From the NCBI GenBank assembly GCA_038230735.1, contig JBBRMR010000007.1, forward strand, positions 35,905-99,904: a DNA stretch of 64,000 bases, written 5' to 3'. The notes under the pieces were generated by a model. It was not told the origin of the DNA and ran no database searches. It was given only the letters and a program-made list of their open reading frames with translations. Numbering within the stretch: position 1 is the stretch's first letter; each line of letters opens with the position of its first letter. Origin of the DNA: Arcicella sp038230735 (lineage in GTDB: Bacteria > Bacteroidota > Bacteroidia > Cytophagales > Spirosomataceae). Of this stretch, positions 45,601 to 54,132 are shown in pieces. A program made the translations under genes and the position numbers.

Positions 45601-45919
45601 ATTTAATATCTGCCGTCAAGGAAATATTGATAACTGATTGGCTACTTACCGTTACTTCCTGTGGCAAAAAACCCAAAGAAGAAAAAATAAGTGTTGCACC
45701 GTTGGCAACTTCTAAGGAATAAACTCCATCAGAATTGGAAGTTGTACCTTTATTCGTTCCTTTTACTTGAACACTCGCCCCAGGCAAACCCGAGTTAAAT
45801 TCACTGTCACTAATTTTGCCCGTAATTTTCTTTTGGGCGAAAGTTTTCATTGAGAAGCACAGAAGCAGCATCACCAAAAGTAAGTTCTTCTGAATTGGAA
45901 TTGAGTAAAATTTGTTCAT
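42671..45919 (-). CDS. SusC/RagA-family TonB-dependent receptor
   Basis: Outer-membrane transporter of 1082 residues from the ATG at 45919 (MNKFYSIPIQKN), which gives a proper signal peptide ending TFAQ; the longer frame adds 41 unlikely residues. A carboxypeptidase-D regulatory domain (ITGKISDSEFNSGLPGASVQVKGTNKG) precedes the TonB plug with LSEVVVTGYASQRKKDITGAV, VTQMLQGRAAGV and MVRIRGFGSINNNSPLYVIDGVP, then a 22-strand barrel ending SYNVGVRFGF. Energised by TonB, it works with the SusD lipid-anchored lid. Its own leader does not match the leader units at 24.2 and 32.1 kb. Confidence 0.96.
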   Translation of the reverse strand: MNKFYSIPIQKNLLLVMLLLCFSMKTFAQKKITGKISDSEFNSGLPGASVQVKGTNKGTTSNSDGVYSLEVANGATLIFSSLGFLPQEVTVSSQSVINISLTADIKSLSEVVVTGYASQRKKDITGAVTVVSAKELTALPAASVTQMLQGRAAGVTVGNDNSPGGGTMVRIRGFGSINNNSPLYVIDGVPTQGTLNQINPNDIESMQVLKDASSASIYGARAANGVVIITTKRGSIGESKITFDAYTGVQTVGKTLSLLNTQQLGQYYYESEIGAGKTPGSSPSAQYRFTPTGEQTTADYIYPNVYGTLPANYTYTNDIADPKLGVTAFNITKANKEGTDWQNEIFGPAKISSFQLGATGGTKSGRYAISGSYFNQDGILKYTNYKRYSVRANTEFTRGNLTFGENFTLAYDERTGVPAGNNNESNPIIFAIRVQPIIPVFDITGGPTALGGTNTSDLNGFAGSRGSNLGNAPNPLARQWREKDNTTKATHIFGNIFAEYKIIEGLKIKSSLGVELNNSNLSQYFNRDIEAAEPRNANSLTVFNNLDRAVTWFNTVNYAKTFGSHGFNFLAGTESVYTYAFNFNAARSNFAFDDPTYQYLDLGAAAGLSNLGPGATISALFSYFGKINYSYKDFLLADATLRRDRSSRVAGIGIFPAFSLGLRLTEMKFMKELTFFDDLKIRGGWGITGNQLIPNVYNAYTLYRPDPLNNAYDITGSGNSIANGFDVVQFGNSNGKWESNTSTNIGIDASMLKGKLEVVLDLYDRTTSNMLTQVPYPRTAGTAGIPYVNIGEVNNKGLDLNITYKNKIGDFRYSVSGLFGTYKNNVVKLNDNPNATIFGFSTRLPAISVTKAGLPIASYFGYIVDGVIKDDAEAAAAPKFGTYTRAGVFKFRDVNGDGKITADDKTIIGNPHPDFTYGFNVNLGYKNWDLAIFAQGVQGNQIFNYLKYWTDFNTFQGNRSTDMLYNSWKKSGDDALLPRLNSQDGVSQQISTYFVEDGSFMRIKNVQLTYNIPTKILSKIRMSSAQIYIQGQNLLTLTKYKGLDPDINLRTSGNDNQDIHMGIDEGSFPVARSYNVGVRFGF

Positions 45920-46214
45920 CTGAAATTGAATTAAAAGGTTGATAATATAAGTAAAAGCAGTTAGGAAGGATTTAATACTAATAAAATTGTGTAAATAATG
46001 ATTAAAATAGCATAAAAACTGATTCTTTGTAAAAGTTGTCAAACTGAAACAGTTTAGGTGTAATCATATTACAGACTTTGAAGGTTAAATGTTTGATTAT
46101 TAGGAAATTAATTTTTAGTTCCGTTGGATGATTTCTGCAAGGTTAAGGATTAAGTTTGAGATTTAAAAATGGTTTTGATTAAGAGTGAGTTAAATAATTT
46201 GTCTTAAAAGCAAA
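45920..46214. other. SusC upstream region, no gene seen
   Basis: AT-rich region between susC and the terminator at 46215. No anti-sigma/sigma pair or regulator gene is present, and the hairpin leader found elsewhere in the window is absent. Promoter position not certain. Confidence 0.45.
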
Positions 46215-46254
46215 AACCCTTTTAAGCGTTTTTGAATGCTTAAAAGGGTTTTAT
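46215..46254. terminator. Strong hairpin terminator
   Basis: Perfect 13-bp stem AACCCTTTTAAGC (46215-46227) / GCTTAAAAGGGTT (46238-46250), 10-nt loop, flanked by A and T runs. It probably ends the small gene at 46280-46426. Confidence 0.85.
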
Positions 46255-46279
46255 ACAAGGCTTTTACAGATAAATCTAT

Positions 46280-46426
46280 TTATTCCCCTGAGCCAACATA
46301 CTTTTCATTCGTGATATTATAATGTCCAAATTTGATGAGTAATTTCTTGCCGATTCCCAATTTATTCTCCTTCGTTAGTTTATTCCATACATTTGCGAGA
46401 TTTTCCAAAGGTTTTGCTTGGGGCAT
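46280..46426 (-). CDS. Small hypothetical protein
   Basis: Possible 48-residue basic protein from the ATG at 46426 (MPQAKPLENLANVW), containing KLGIGKKLLIKFGHYNITNEKYVG. No family is recognised. The strong terminator just after its stop supports a real transcript. The absence of other evidence keeps confidence low. Confidence 0.4.
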   Translation of the reverse strand: MPQAKPLENLANVWNKLTKENKLGIGKKLLIKFGHYNITNEKYVGSGE

Positions 46427-46666
46427 TGGTAATGGTATGAAAAGGAACGGGAACTTTTTGTTTTTTTCTTTAAATAACAAACCTCGTTTGACGTTATTTG
46501 TGTCTAAACCATCTATGAATTATTTGATTGTGAATCTGGCTGGGGTCGCATTCGACTTTTGGATTTCAGGTTTTGACTCCCATGACATCATACTACAGAT
46601 TTTTTAAAAGCCGTGCCAGTTTTTAAGATGAGGTGATTGAGTCGAATTGCCGCTTGATGAAAGCTC

Positions 46667-47314
46667 TTATATTTTCCTACAAATCATCAATCCATCTCTA
46701 ATGGGCATCAAAATATTCTCGGTTCTGGGGTCGTCGTGGCACATTTTGTTGAAGTCTAAGAGGTTTTGCGTATCTCTATCAATTTTCTTACCTTCCTGAA
46801 TATCAGTTACTTTACCACTCCAAAGTACATTATCTGAAATGATATATCCGCCAATTCTTACTTTGTCAAAGACTAAATCATAATACTTTTGATAATTCAT
46901 TTTATCGGCATCAATAAAGACTATATCGAAGGTTTCATCAAGCGTTGGAATAATCTCTGCCGCATCACCAATCTGATATTCTATCTTATCAGCAAAAGGA
47001 GATTCATTGAAAAAACCACGGGTAAAATCTTCTAATTCTTCATTCACATCAATCGTGATAATTTTACCATTTTCAGATAAACCCTCTGCCAAACAAAGAG
47101 CCGAATAACCCGTATAAGTGCCAATTTCGAGAATCCTGTCGGGACGCATCATCTGTGAAAACATCGCCAAAATCCGTCCCTGCAAATGCCCCGATAACAT
47201 TCTGGCTTGCAGGATTTTAGCGTGCGTTTCACGGTTAAGTTTTGCCAATAAATCACGCTCGGGCGAGGTGTGATTTTCTGAATAATCGTTGATATTTTTT
47301 GGTAAAAAGTCCAT
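46667..47314 (-). CDS. Class I SAM-dependent O-methyltransferase (caffeoyl-CoA OMT-like)
   Basis: Methyltransferase of 215 residues of the cation-dependent O-methyltransferase_3 family. AdoMet motif ILEIGTYTGYSALCLAEGL, then IITIDVNEE, the metal-binding region FDIVFIDADKMNYQKYYDL and GGYIISDNVLWSGKV, with LPIRDGLMICRK at the end. Close relatives methylate catechol-type hydroxyls, or hydroxyuridine in tRNA (TrmR-like), so the substrate is open. Monocistronic; a palindromic repeat lies just upstream. Confidence 0.92.
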   Translation of the reverse strand: MDFLPKNINDYSENHTSPERDLLAKLNRETHAKILQARMLSGHLQGRILAMFSQMMRPDRILEIGTYTGYSALCLAEGLSENGKIITIDVNEELEDFTRGFFNESPFADKIEYQIGDAAEIIPTLDETFDIVFIDADKMNYQKYYDLVFDKVRIGGYIISDNVLWSGKVTDIQEGKKIDRDTQNLLDFNKMCHDDPRTENILMPIRDGLMICRKI

Positions 47315-47360
47315 GTAATAGTTTGGTTATTTTATCGTACAGAAAAGGCGATCGTTGCTT

Positions 47361-47442
47361 GGCACTGCCTTGTCTCACTTTGTTCGATAATTAACGATTA
47401 TATAAAATAGCGTATTGTACTGTAATTAGACAAGGCAGTGCC
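47361..47442. repeat. Inverted repeat with 15-bp arms (REP-like)
   Basis: GGCACTGCCTTGTCT (47361-47375) and AGACAAGGCAGTGCC (47428-47442) are perfect reverse complements 52 nt apart. The right copy is itself palindromic around one base and is followed by CTCTACG. Similar GTAG-anchored palindromes occur in this window at 12262 and 31100. Confidence 0.7.
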
Positions 47443-47448
47443 TTGTCT

Positions 47449-48540
47449 CTACGCTGGCAAAATCCTAAAATAAACCTCATTCAATTCCCTTGCAATCCGT
47501 TCCGCAGAAAACTTCTGAACGTGCTTTTGCCCAGCCTCAACCAACGTTTTTTGTAAATATTTATTTGCTAAAATGGTTATCATTTTATCCGCTAAATCAT
47601 CTACATCATCAGGATTAGCGTATAAGGCTCCGGCTCCGCCAGCCTCTTCTAAGCACGAACCCGTAGCCGCCACCACAGGCACACCCGAATGCAAAGCTTC
47701 TACAATGGGAATGCCAAAGCCTTCAAAAAAAGAAGGGTAAACAAATAACGAAGCTCCTTGATATAGGGCTGGAAGGTCTTGGAAAGGCACATTATTCAAG
47801 ATTTTGATACTCTGAATATTATTTTTTTTAATATGCTTTTCAATCTGTTCTTGGTATTTTGAACGTCCACCAACCAAGATTAATTGGTAATTACTCAGGT
47901 TTAATTTGTGAAAGGCAGCCACTAAATTTCCCTGATTTTTTCGCTCAATAATGGACCCGACCGAAAGAATATACTTCTTTTTAATCTCGTATTTTGTTGT
48001 AATATTTTTTATCATCTCAGCACTCAATTTCACTTGAAAAACCTCATCACAATCTTGATAAATGACTTTGATTTTATCAGGATTTGTTCCGTAAAACTCC
48101 ACAATATCACGCTTGGTTTGCTCGCTAACTGCCACGACAACATCGGCATTTTTACAGGCTTTTCTGAATTTTATTTTGTAAATAAGCGTATCGAAAAAAG
48201 GATATAATCGTGGGTATCGTTCAAAAATTAAATCATGAATGGTTACTACGGTTTTGATACCATTAGGCATTTTTCCGAAGGGCAATTCATTGCTTAAACC
48301 GTGATATATTTGGATATTGTCTCTTTGCAAGTCGTTCTTTATCAGCCAAGAACGCCATAGTAATTTCTTTATAGGGGTAATTATTTTTATGTCTAAATCT
48401 CTTTTTGATACCTTTGGATTGTATGCAATGTATTCATTATTAGGAGCATATTTTGATAATGCCTTAATAATGAAACGGCTATAATTGCCCAAGCCTGTTT
48501 TATTATGGAATGCCCTTTTGGCATCAAAACCTATTCGCAT
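47449..48540 (-). CDS. Glycosyltransferase family 4 (GT-B fold)
   Basis: Retaining glycosyltransferase of 363 residues. The N-terminal acceptor domain starts MRIGFDAKRAFHNKTGLGNYSRF; the donor domain shows YILSVGSIIERKNQGNLVAAF, ILNNVPFQDLPALYQGASLFVYPSFFEGFGIPIVEAL with the E-x7-E pair, and AATGSCLEEAGG. Such enzymes add sugars to lipopolysaccharide, capsule or glycoproteins. It follows the 60-residue gene at 48545 by 4 bp, so the two are probably cotranscribed. Donor and acceptor are unknown. Confidence 0.93.
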   Translation of the reverse strand: MRIGFDAKRAFHNKTGLGNYSRFIIKALSKYAPNNEYIAYNPKVSKRDLDIKIITPIKKLLWRSWLIKNDLQRDNIQIYHGLSNELPFGKMPNGIKTVVTIHDLIFERYPRLYPFFDTLIYKIKFRKACKNADVVVAVSEQTKRDIVEFYGTNPDKIKVIYQDCDEVFQVKLSAEMIKNITTKYEIKKKYILSVGSIIERKNQGNLVAAFHKLNLSNYQLILVGGRSKYQEQIEKHIKKNNIQSIKILNNVPFQDLPALYQGASLFVYPSFFEGFGIPIVEALHSGVPVVAATGSCLEEAGGAGALYANPDDVDDLADKMITILANKYLQKTLVEAGQKHVQKFSAERIARELNEVYFRILPA

Positions 48541-48544
48541 TATT

Positions 48545-48727
48545 TTAATATTGTGTTTTATAGGCTTTTGCTTTTGCCAATCCTATCAATAAATCGTAGG
48601 ACAAACATTTATCTAACTCTTCAAATTCTGAAATAGAAATTATCCCAATCTTTTCACGCCCCACTAATAATTGAATTCGGTCTTGTATTTCCTTCGTAAA
48701 CTTAAAGGATAAAATTTGATTGGGCAT
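48545..48727 (-). CDS. Small hypothetical protein upstream of the glycosyltransferase
   Basis: Protein of 60 residues starting MPNQILSFKFTKEIQDRIQ, with a helical middle (ISISEFEELDKCLSYDLLIGLAKAKAY). No family recognised. Its stop lies 4 bp before the glycosyltransferase ATG, a spacing that supports it being a real gene. Size and charge allow a regulatory or antitoxin role, but no toxin is next to it. Confidence 0.55.
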   Translation of the reverse strand: MPNQILSFKFTKEIQDRIQLLVGREKIGIISISEFEELDKCLSYDLLIGLAKAKAYKTQY

Positions 48728-48840
48728 ATTTTAGCTATTAATGAAGCTATTTGTTCTTGTGCAGAGTTGTGATATTTCATTTTTTTTCATTGATTTTTGA
48801 GTGTCTTTCAATAATTGAATCATTCAGCTATAAAATTAGT

Positions 48841-48848
48841 TAAATTTG
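48841..48848 (+). promoter_or_regulatory. Promoter -7 element of the M16 peptidase gene
   Basis: TAAATTTG, a perfect TAnnTTTG match, 51 bp upstream of the TTG start at 48900. Confidence 0.5.
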
Positions 48849-48899
48849 TATTGAAACACCATACAACAATTTAACAATTCAAAAACTCAATAATTTTAA

Positions 48900-50132
48900 T
48901 TGGAATCAATTTATCAACATACGCTGCCAAACGGTATCAGAATCGTACATCGGCAGGTTACACATACCGCTATTTCGCACATTGGAATCATGCTTGATAT
49001 GGGCAGTCGTGATGAAAAACCGCATCAACAGGGACTCGCTCATTTTTGGGAACACATGGCTTTCAAAGGTACGCAAAAGCGTACTTCCTTACAGATTATT
49101 AATCGTTTAGAAGTTGTTGGTGGCGAATTGAACGCTTATACCACCAAAGAAAAAATCTGTTTTCACGCCTCCGTCCTCACGCCACACTACGAGCGTGCCT
49201 TGGAACTTTTATCAGATATTACTTTCAATTCAACCTTTCCCGATAAGCAAGTGGAGCGTGAAAGAGGCGTAATTTTAGAAGAAATGGCGATGTATTACGA
49301 CTCGCCCGAAGATGCCCTCCAAGATGATTTTGACGAACTTATTTTTGCCAACCATCAATTAGGCAAAAATACCCTTGGAAATCAAGAAAGCGTTGCTAAT
49401 TTTACAAAGAAACATTTAGCCGATTTTATCTCCGAAAATCTTGACACTGAACGAGTTATCTTTTCTTCCATCGGAAATATTTCTTTCAAAAAAGTATTGA
49501 AATTAGCCGAAAAATTCTTGAAGGATATTCCCGCCAAACGGTCAAATTTGATTAGGATTGCCCCAACGAATTATTTGCCTCAAAATCTGCAAAATAGTCG
49601 CCAGATTTCTCAGGCACACGTTTCCATCGGGCGAACTTCCTATTCGCTTTCACACACCAACCGTTTACCGTTTTTTATGCTGGTCAATCTTTTGGGAGGT
49701 TTTGGCATGAATTCACGCTTGAATTTAGCCGTCCGAGAACGTAACGGATTAGTCTATGCCATTGATGCGGGCTACACGCCATTCATCGACACGGGATATT
49801 GGAGCATTGCGTATGCTACGGAAGTGAAGCGTTTGAATAAAGTTAATGCTTTGATTTTGAAGGAATTACAGAAGTTACGAGAAGTATCATTAACCAAAAC
49901 GCAACTCATCAATACCAAAGAACAATTGATGGGACAAATGGCGATGTCGGAAGAGAGCAATATGAGTTTTATGTTGATGATGGCAAAAAGTCTGTTGGAT
50001 ATTGGCAAAATTGATACTTTAGCATACCTTTTTGACCAAATAAAAGCCGTCTCCGCTCCGCAATTACAAGATTTGGCGAATGAAATGTTTGTGGAAAGTG
50101 ATTTGAGTTTTTTAACTTATTTGCCCGAGTAG
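48900..50132 (+). CDS. M16 family zinc peptidase
   Basis: Peptidase of 410 residues. The inverted zinc motif HFWEH (H48, E51, H52) and the distal Glu in ERGVILEEM define an active M16 enzyme. A C-terminal M16 domain with RNGLVYAIDAGYTPF follows. There is no signal peptide, so it is cytoplasmic, like the processing-peptidase-like M16B group. The start must be TTG at 48900: no ATG fits before the conserved YQHTLPNGIRIVH segment. The stop is 1 bp before hemW, so the genes are translationally close and cotranscribed. Confidence 0.93.
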   Translation: MESIYQHTLPNGIRIVHRQVTHTAISHIGIMLDMGSRDEKPHQQGLAHFWEHMAFKGTQKRTSLQIINRLEVVGGELNAYTTKEKICFHASVLTPHYERALELLSDITFNSTFPDKQVERERGVILEEMAMYYDSPEDALQDDFDELIFANHQLGKNTLGNQESVANFTKKHLADFISENLDTERVIFSSIGNISFKKVLKLAEKFLKDIPAKRSNLIRIAPTNYLPQNLQNSRQISQAHVSIGRTSYSLSHTNRLPFFMLVNLLGGFGMNSRLNLAVRERNGLVYAIDAGYTPFIDTGYWSIAYATEVKRLNKVNALILKELQKLREVSLTKTQLINTKEQLMGQMAMSEESNMSFMLMMAKSLLDIGKIDTLAYLFDQIKAVSAPQLQDLANEMFVESDLSFLTYLPE

Positions 50133-50133
50133 G

Positions 50134-51255
50134 ATGCACCTCTATCTCCATATACCTTTCTGTCGGCAAGCCTGTCATTATTGCGACTTCCATTTTAGCA
50201 CTTCTTTAAAGGCTAAACGAGATATTGTGCAAGCACTTTGTCAGGAAATTGCTTTGCAAAAAGACTACCTTCAAGACAAAAACCTTGAAACTATTTATTT
50301 TGGTGGTGGTACACCTTCACTATTGGAAGAAGAAGATTTTGCCTTGATTTTTGAAACCATTGCTAAATATTTTACCCTCCGTCCAGACATCGAAATTACC
50401 CTTGAAGCCAACCCTGATGATTTGACCAGAGATAAGGTAGCTTTATTGAAAAAATACAAAATTAATCGGCTCAGTATTGGCATTCAATCTTTTCATGAGC
50501 CTCATTTGAAAAGTCTCAACAGAATTCATACTTCCCAAGAAGCTGAAAATTGTGTAAAAATCTCGCAAGATGCTGGTCTTGATAATATTACAATTGATTT
50601 GATTTATGCCATTCCAGCCGATAATCACGATATTTTAAGGCTTGATTTGCAGAAAGTTACTGACTTAAATCTCAAACATATCTCTGCCTATTGCCTCACA
50701 ATTGAGCCTAAAACCGTTTTTAGTAAATGGTTAAAACAAGGAAAAATACAAAATATTGATGATGATTTTTCGGCTACTCAATTTGATATTTTAGTCAGTC
50801 ATTTAACTCAAAACGGTTTTGAACAATACGAGATTTGTAGTTTCGCTAAGGACAATTATTTTTCACGCCACAATACCAGTTATTGGAAACAAGAAGAATA
50901 TTTGGGTATTGGTCCTTCGGCACATAGTTATAACCATCACAGTCGGCAATATAACGTGCCTAATAATGGGCAATATTTGAAATCGTTACAACAAAGTATT
51001 GTACCTTCTGAAATTGAAATGTTGAGTGTAGAAGATAAAGTAAACGAATATTTAATGACGGGTTTACGGACAAAATGGGGTTGTAATATTCAGAAAATCA
51101 ATGACTTATCGAACATTGATTTTTGGAAAATGAATGAAAAAGTGATTCTCAACCAAGTTTCAGAAGGTTTTATTTTAATAGAAAATGAAACGCTTCTCCT
51201 TACGCCCAAAGGCAAACTCTTTGCCGATAGGATTGCTTCGGATTTGTTTCTTTAA
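50134..51255 (+). CDS. hemW: Radical SAM heme chaperone HemW
   Basis: Radical SAM protein of 373 residues. The CxxxCxxC cluster motif is at C10, C14 and C17 in HIPFCRQACHYCDF, followed by YFGGGTPSLL, SIGIQSFHEPHLKSLNR and DLIYAIP. HemW inserts or carries heme and was long annotated as oxygen-independent coproporphyrinogen oxidase; the fourth Cys and extra residues of true HemN are missing, which favours HemW. The EQYEICSFAK segment and a C-terminal winged helix-like part complete it. It is the second gene of an operon with the M16 peptidase. Confidence 0.93.
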   Translation: MHLYLHIPFCRQACHYCDFHFSTSLKAKRDIVQALCQEIALQKDYLQDKNLETIYFGGGTPSLLEEEDFALIFETIAKYFTLRPDIEITLEANPDDLTRDKVALLKKYKINRLSIGIQSFHEPHLKSLNRIHTSQEAENCVKISQDAGLDNITIDLIYAIPADNHDILRLDLQKVTDLNLKHISAYCLTIEPKTVFSKWLKQGKIQNIDDDFSATQFDILVSHLTQNGFEQYEICSFAKDNYFSRHNTSYWKQEEYLGIGPSAHSYNHHSRQYNVPNNGQYLKSLQQSIVPSEIEMLSVEDKVNEYLMTGLRTKWGCNIQKINDLSNIDFWKMNEKVILNQVSEGFILIENETLLLTPKGKLFADRIASDLFL

Positions 51256-51330
51256 CCACATAGATATAATAGGTAGGATAGAAAACAGGTAAAATGGTTT
51301 TGAAAACCTGTAAATAAATTAAAAGAATCG

Positions 51331-51338
51331 TAATTTTG
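51331..51338 (+). promoter_or_regulatory. Promoter -7 element of mtgA
   Basis: TAATTTTG, a perfect TAnnTTTG match, 71 bp upstream of the ATG at 51410. Confidence 0.45.
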
Positions 51339-51409
51339 CAACAAACTAAATTATTAAAACTTCTGGTCAAAACCGTTCACCCTTGACCGGTCATCGTGTA
51401 CCGAAAAAT

Positions 51410-52207
51410 ATGGCAAAAAATACGTTCAAAAACCTTTCACCCGAAGAATTTCCCAAAAAGGAAACTCGAAAACTCAGTCGTTGGCGACGATTTGAGGATT
51501 TTCTTGAACGCAAACCCATTGTTCAAGTCGTTGTCATTTACTTTTTAAAGTTTCTTCTTTACGGTTTTATTACTTCTATCATTACAGTTTTTATTCTGAA
51601 ATTCGTGCCAGTTTGGGTTACGCCCACGATGATTGACAGAAAAATTACTGCCCTTTTTGAAGGGAGAGATTCCGAAATTCATTCAGATTGGGAATCTTAC
51701 GACAATATTTCCAAAGAAGCCGCCCTTGCCGTGGTTGCTTCCGAAGACCAATTATTTCCTCAACATTACGGCTTTGATTTTGGAGCAATGTGGGGGGCAT
51801 TTAGACATAACTTGAAAGGAAAAAAAATCAAAGGAGCCAGTACTATCACGCAACAAGTAGCTAAAAATGTTTTTCTCTGGCAAGGCAGAAGCTACGTCAG
51901 GAAGGTTTTAGAGGTATATTTTACCACTTTAATAGAATTGATTTGGGGTAAAGAACGCATTTTGGAAGTATATCTGAATGTAGCGGAAACGGGAAAAATG
52001 ACTTTTGGCGTAGAGGCTGCCTCTGTGCGTTTTTACGGACATTCTGCAAGCAATTTATCAAGAACTGAAGCTGCCCGAATAGCGGCAGTATTACCAAGTC
52101 CGAACCGTTTTTCAATTACCAATCCATCGGGTTACGTGCAGCGACGTACTAATTTTATTACTCGTCAAATGCGTGGATTGGGAGGAAAGGCTTATTTGAA
52201 GTTTTGA
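51410..52207 (+). CDS. mtgA: Monofunctional biosynthetic peptidoglycan transglycosylase
   Basis: GT51 glycosyltransferase of 265 residues from the ATG at 51410; an upstream TTG frame is less likely. One N-terminal transmembrane helix (about 40-65) anchors it. The transferase domain has the catalytic Glu in VVASEDQLFPQHYGFDFGAM, then KGASTITQQVAKNVFLWQGR and GKERILEVYLNVAETG. It polymerises lipid II into glycan strands without a transpeptidase domain. Single gene between hemW and the convergent glycosyltransferase. Confidence 0.95.
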   Translation: MAKNTFKNLSPEEFPKKETRKLSRWRRFEDFLERKPIVQVVVIYFLKFLLYGFITSIITVFILKFVPVWVTPTMIDRKITALFEGRDSEIHSDWESYDNISKEAALAVVASEDQLFPQHYGFDFGAMWGAFRHNLKGKKIKGASTITQQVAKNVFLWQGRSYVRKVLEVYFTTLIELIWGKERILEVYLNVAETGKMTFGVEAASVRFYGHSASNLSRTEAARIAAVLPSPNRFSITNPSGYVQRRTNFITRQMRGLGGKAYLKF

Positions 52208-52237
52208 GGATATTGACCTATTTGCTTTTTAAATATT

Positions 52238-53938
52238 TCATTTCCTTTTAAATACTAAAATTGTGTCTTCTTCTTTCTTAAGATTTTTAAAAGCATCTTT
52301 ACTCCAAAAGTATTGTGATTCGGCAGTGTTAATATCAACCGCTCCGTATAATTCATAGTTTGAATTTAAGTATTTTCTCACCCAATCAAATATTCGAGAA
52401 CAGCTATTAGAAGTTTTAAGAAATGACATTCCTACTCTATAAAAAACAAAAAATTTGGGCTTATTTTTTTCCACTTCACTAATATACTCCTTTTGCCATT
52501 TTATGGGATTTACCGATACGGTTGTATCAACCATGAGATGATAAGCAATGGTGTGTTTAGAGGCTGGTTTTGTATCAGTGTACAAAAAGATTTCTTGCTC
52601 CGACCCCATAACTCCTAAATAATCTTCTTTTATCAATTCAGGTTTAATCTTTTCTGCAATCACAGAGCTTTCTAAAAAGGGATTATTGCCATAAGTATTT
52701 TTTATTATTGTGGTATAGTCTGGGGAAAAGTAGAGATTATTCATAGTTTTTAAATGTAAAAACATTCCAAAAACAAAGAAAATTACTCCCGCAATCCTAA
52801 TCCTATTCTCAGCACTTTTATATTTTTCTATTGAAATCCCTCCGAACAAAAAGCCTATCAGAACTGCCAAAGCTGGCATTGTCATAATAAAATAATGACC
52901 ATAAAATTGATTACCAGGAAAGACCATCAAAATTGAAAACAAGGTCAGTAAAAATAGACTAATCTTCATTTCAATCTTGCCTGGAATTATTAGAATGGTA
53001 ATAAGACCAACTAAGGCACTGTAAAAGAAAAACTTATAATTAGTGAGAATTGCTGTAACGATTGATTGAAAATAATTCATATCGAATGTTACTCTTGAAA
53101 CATATATTTTGGAATGGGTAAATGCCCAGTAAAACATCTCATTTGTTGCACCCTGAATGGCAATTAATCCAAAAAGAATAGCAATCACCGTTATACATCC
53201 CAATCCATATACACCGATACTTTGAAATAAAGATTTCCCAAATGTTCTTTCTTTTAAATACTCATTAATAAGTAATATCAAACCTCCATAAATGACTAAA
53301 AAAACGGCATTGTGCTTAATCATCATTGCCAACGTGAAACAAACTCCACTAAAAAAAATATAAATTAAATTTTTATTAATATAATTTTTAAAAGAAAAGT
53401 AAAGTGCCAACACAGCCCATAGATTCACTAAATGTTCCGATTGGCGAGTGAATCCATTGATGACAGGGTTCAGGGTCAATAAAGCATAAGAAATTGCACC
53501 TATCCACGCACTGGTTTTTCCAAAGAGTGTTTTAACGGTAAAAAATAAGGTGATGGTTGTTATGATTTCAATAACCATAAAAAATTTTGCCGTTGCAACA
53601 ACAGATGTACCAAAACTTGCCACTAAGCCATACATATAGAAAATAAAGGGCAAACGAGTATCAAAAAAATCAAGGTATGGCGTTTTCCCGTTTAATAGTT
53701 CTCTTCCAAATAAAATGTATGCTCCTTCATCTCTTTCATAGGGAATACCTAAAAAATTCTTCCGAATCATGATAATCAATAAACAAATAGAGATGATTTG
53801 TAACACTTCAAAAACGGGATGTTTCAAAAAGGTATTTACTGAAATGGACTTTTCTTGCTGAATATCGTTTTGTGCAACAAGATGATTGGGAGTTACTGAT
53901 TTATGGAGGGTACTTTTGTTAGGGTATTTTTTAGCCAT
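52238..53938 (-). CDS. ArnT/GT39-like integral membrane glycosyltransferase
   Basis: Polytopic protein of 566 residues with about eleven helices and a C-terminal soluble part. The first periplasmic loop holds YERDEGAYILFGRELLNG with the catalytic-type acidic pair, then DFFDTRLPFIFYMYGLVA, as in PMT/ArnT-type glycosyltransferases that use polyprenyl-linked sugars. The substrate may be lipid A or a glycoprotein. Convergent with mtgA, with 30 bp between the stops. A small hydrophilic N-terminal segment precedes the first helix. Confidence 0.85.
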   Translation of the reverse strand: MAKKYPNKSTLHKSVTPNHLVAQNDIQQEKSISVNTFLKHPVFEVLQIISICLLIIMIRKNFLGIPYERDEGAYILFGRELLNGKTPYLDFFDTRLPFIFYMYGLVASFGTSVVATAKFFMVIEIITTITLFFTVKTLFGKTSAWIGAISYALLTLNPVINGFTRQSEHLVNLWAVLALYFSFKNYINKNLIYIFFSGVCFTLAMMIKHNAVFLVIYGGLILLINEYLKERTFGKSLFQSIGVYGLGCITVIAILFGLIAIQGATNEMFYWAFTHSKIYVSRVTFDMNYFQSIVTAILTNYKFFFYSALVGLITILIIPGKIEMKISLFLLTLFSILMVFPGNQFYGHYFIMTMPALAVLIGFLFGGISIEKYKSAENRIRIAGVIFFVFGMFLHLKTMNNLYFSPDYTTIIKNTYGNNPFLESSVIAEKIKPELIKEDYLGVMGSEQEIFLYTDTKPASKHTIAYHLMVDTTVSVNPIKWQKEYISEVEKNKPKFFVFYRVGMSFLKTSNSCSRIFDWVRKYLNSNYELYGAVDINTAESQYFWSKDAFKNLKKEEDTILVFKRK

Positions 53939-54090
53939 GACATTATCATTAAGTTAGAATCCTGACAATTAAATTACAAAAAATAAATGGAACTATAAAG
54001 AATTTATCGTGAGATAAATAAGGCACAGTTCCGAAAACAAATGGTTCACTCATAAAATTTATGAAATGAGAGTTATACTACTTAAATTTA

Positions 54091-54125
54091 AAAAAAGCCT
54101 CAAGAAATCAAATTTGAGGCTTTCT
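54091..54125. terminator. Terminator of the glucosaminidase gene
   Basis: GCCTCAA (54097-54103) / TTGAGGC (54114-54120), 10-nt loop, with an A-run on one side and TTTCT on the other; on the minus strand the A-run becomes the T-run. Confidence 0.75.
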
Positions 54126-54132
54126 ATTATTA

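Noticed and set aside
45919..46042. Longer SusC start adding 41 residues
   Set aside because: The extension destroys the signal peptide logic; the ATG at 45919 gives a normal leader ending TFAQ.
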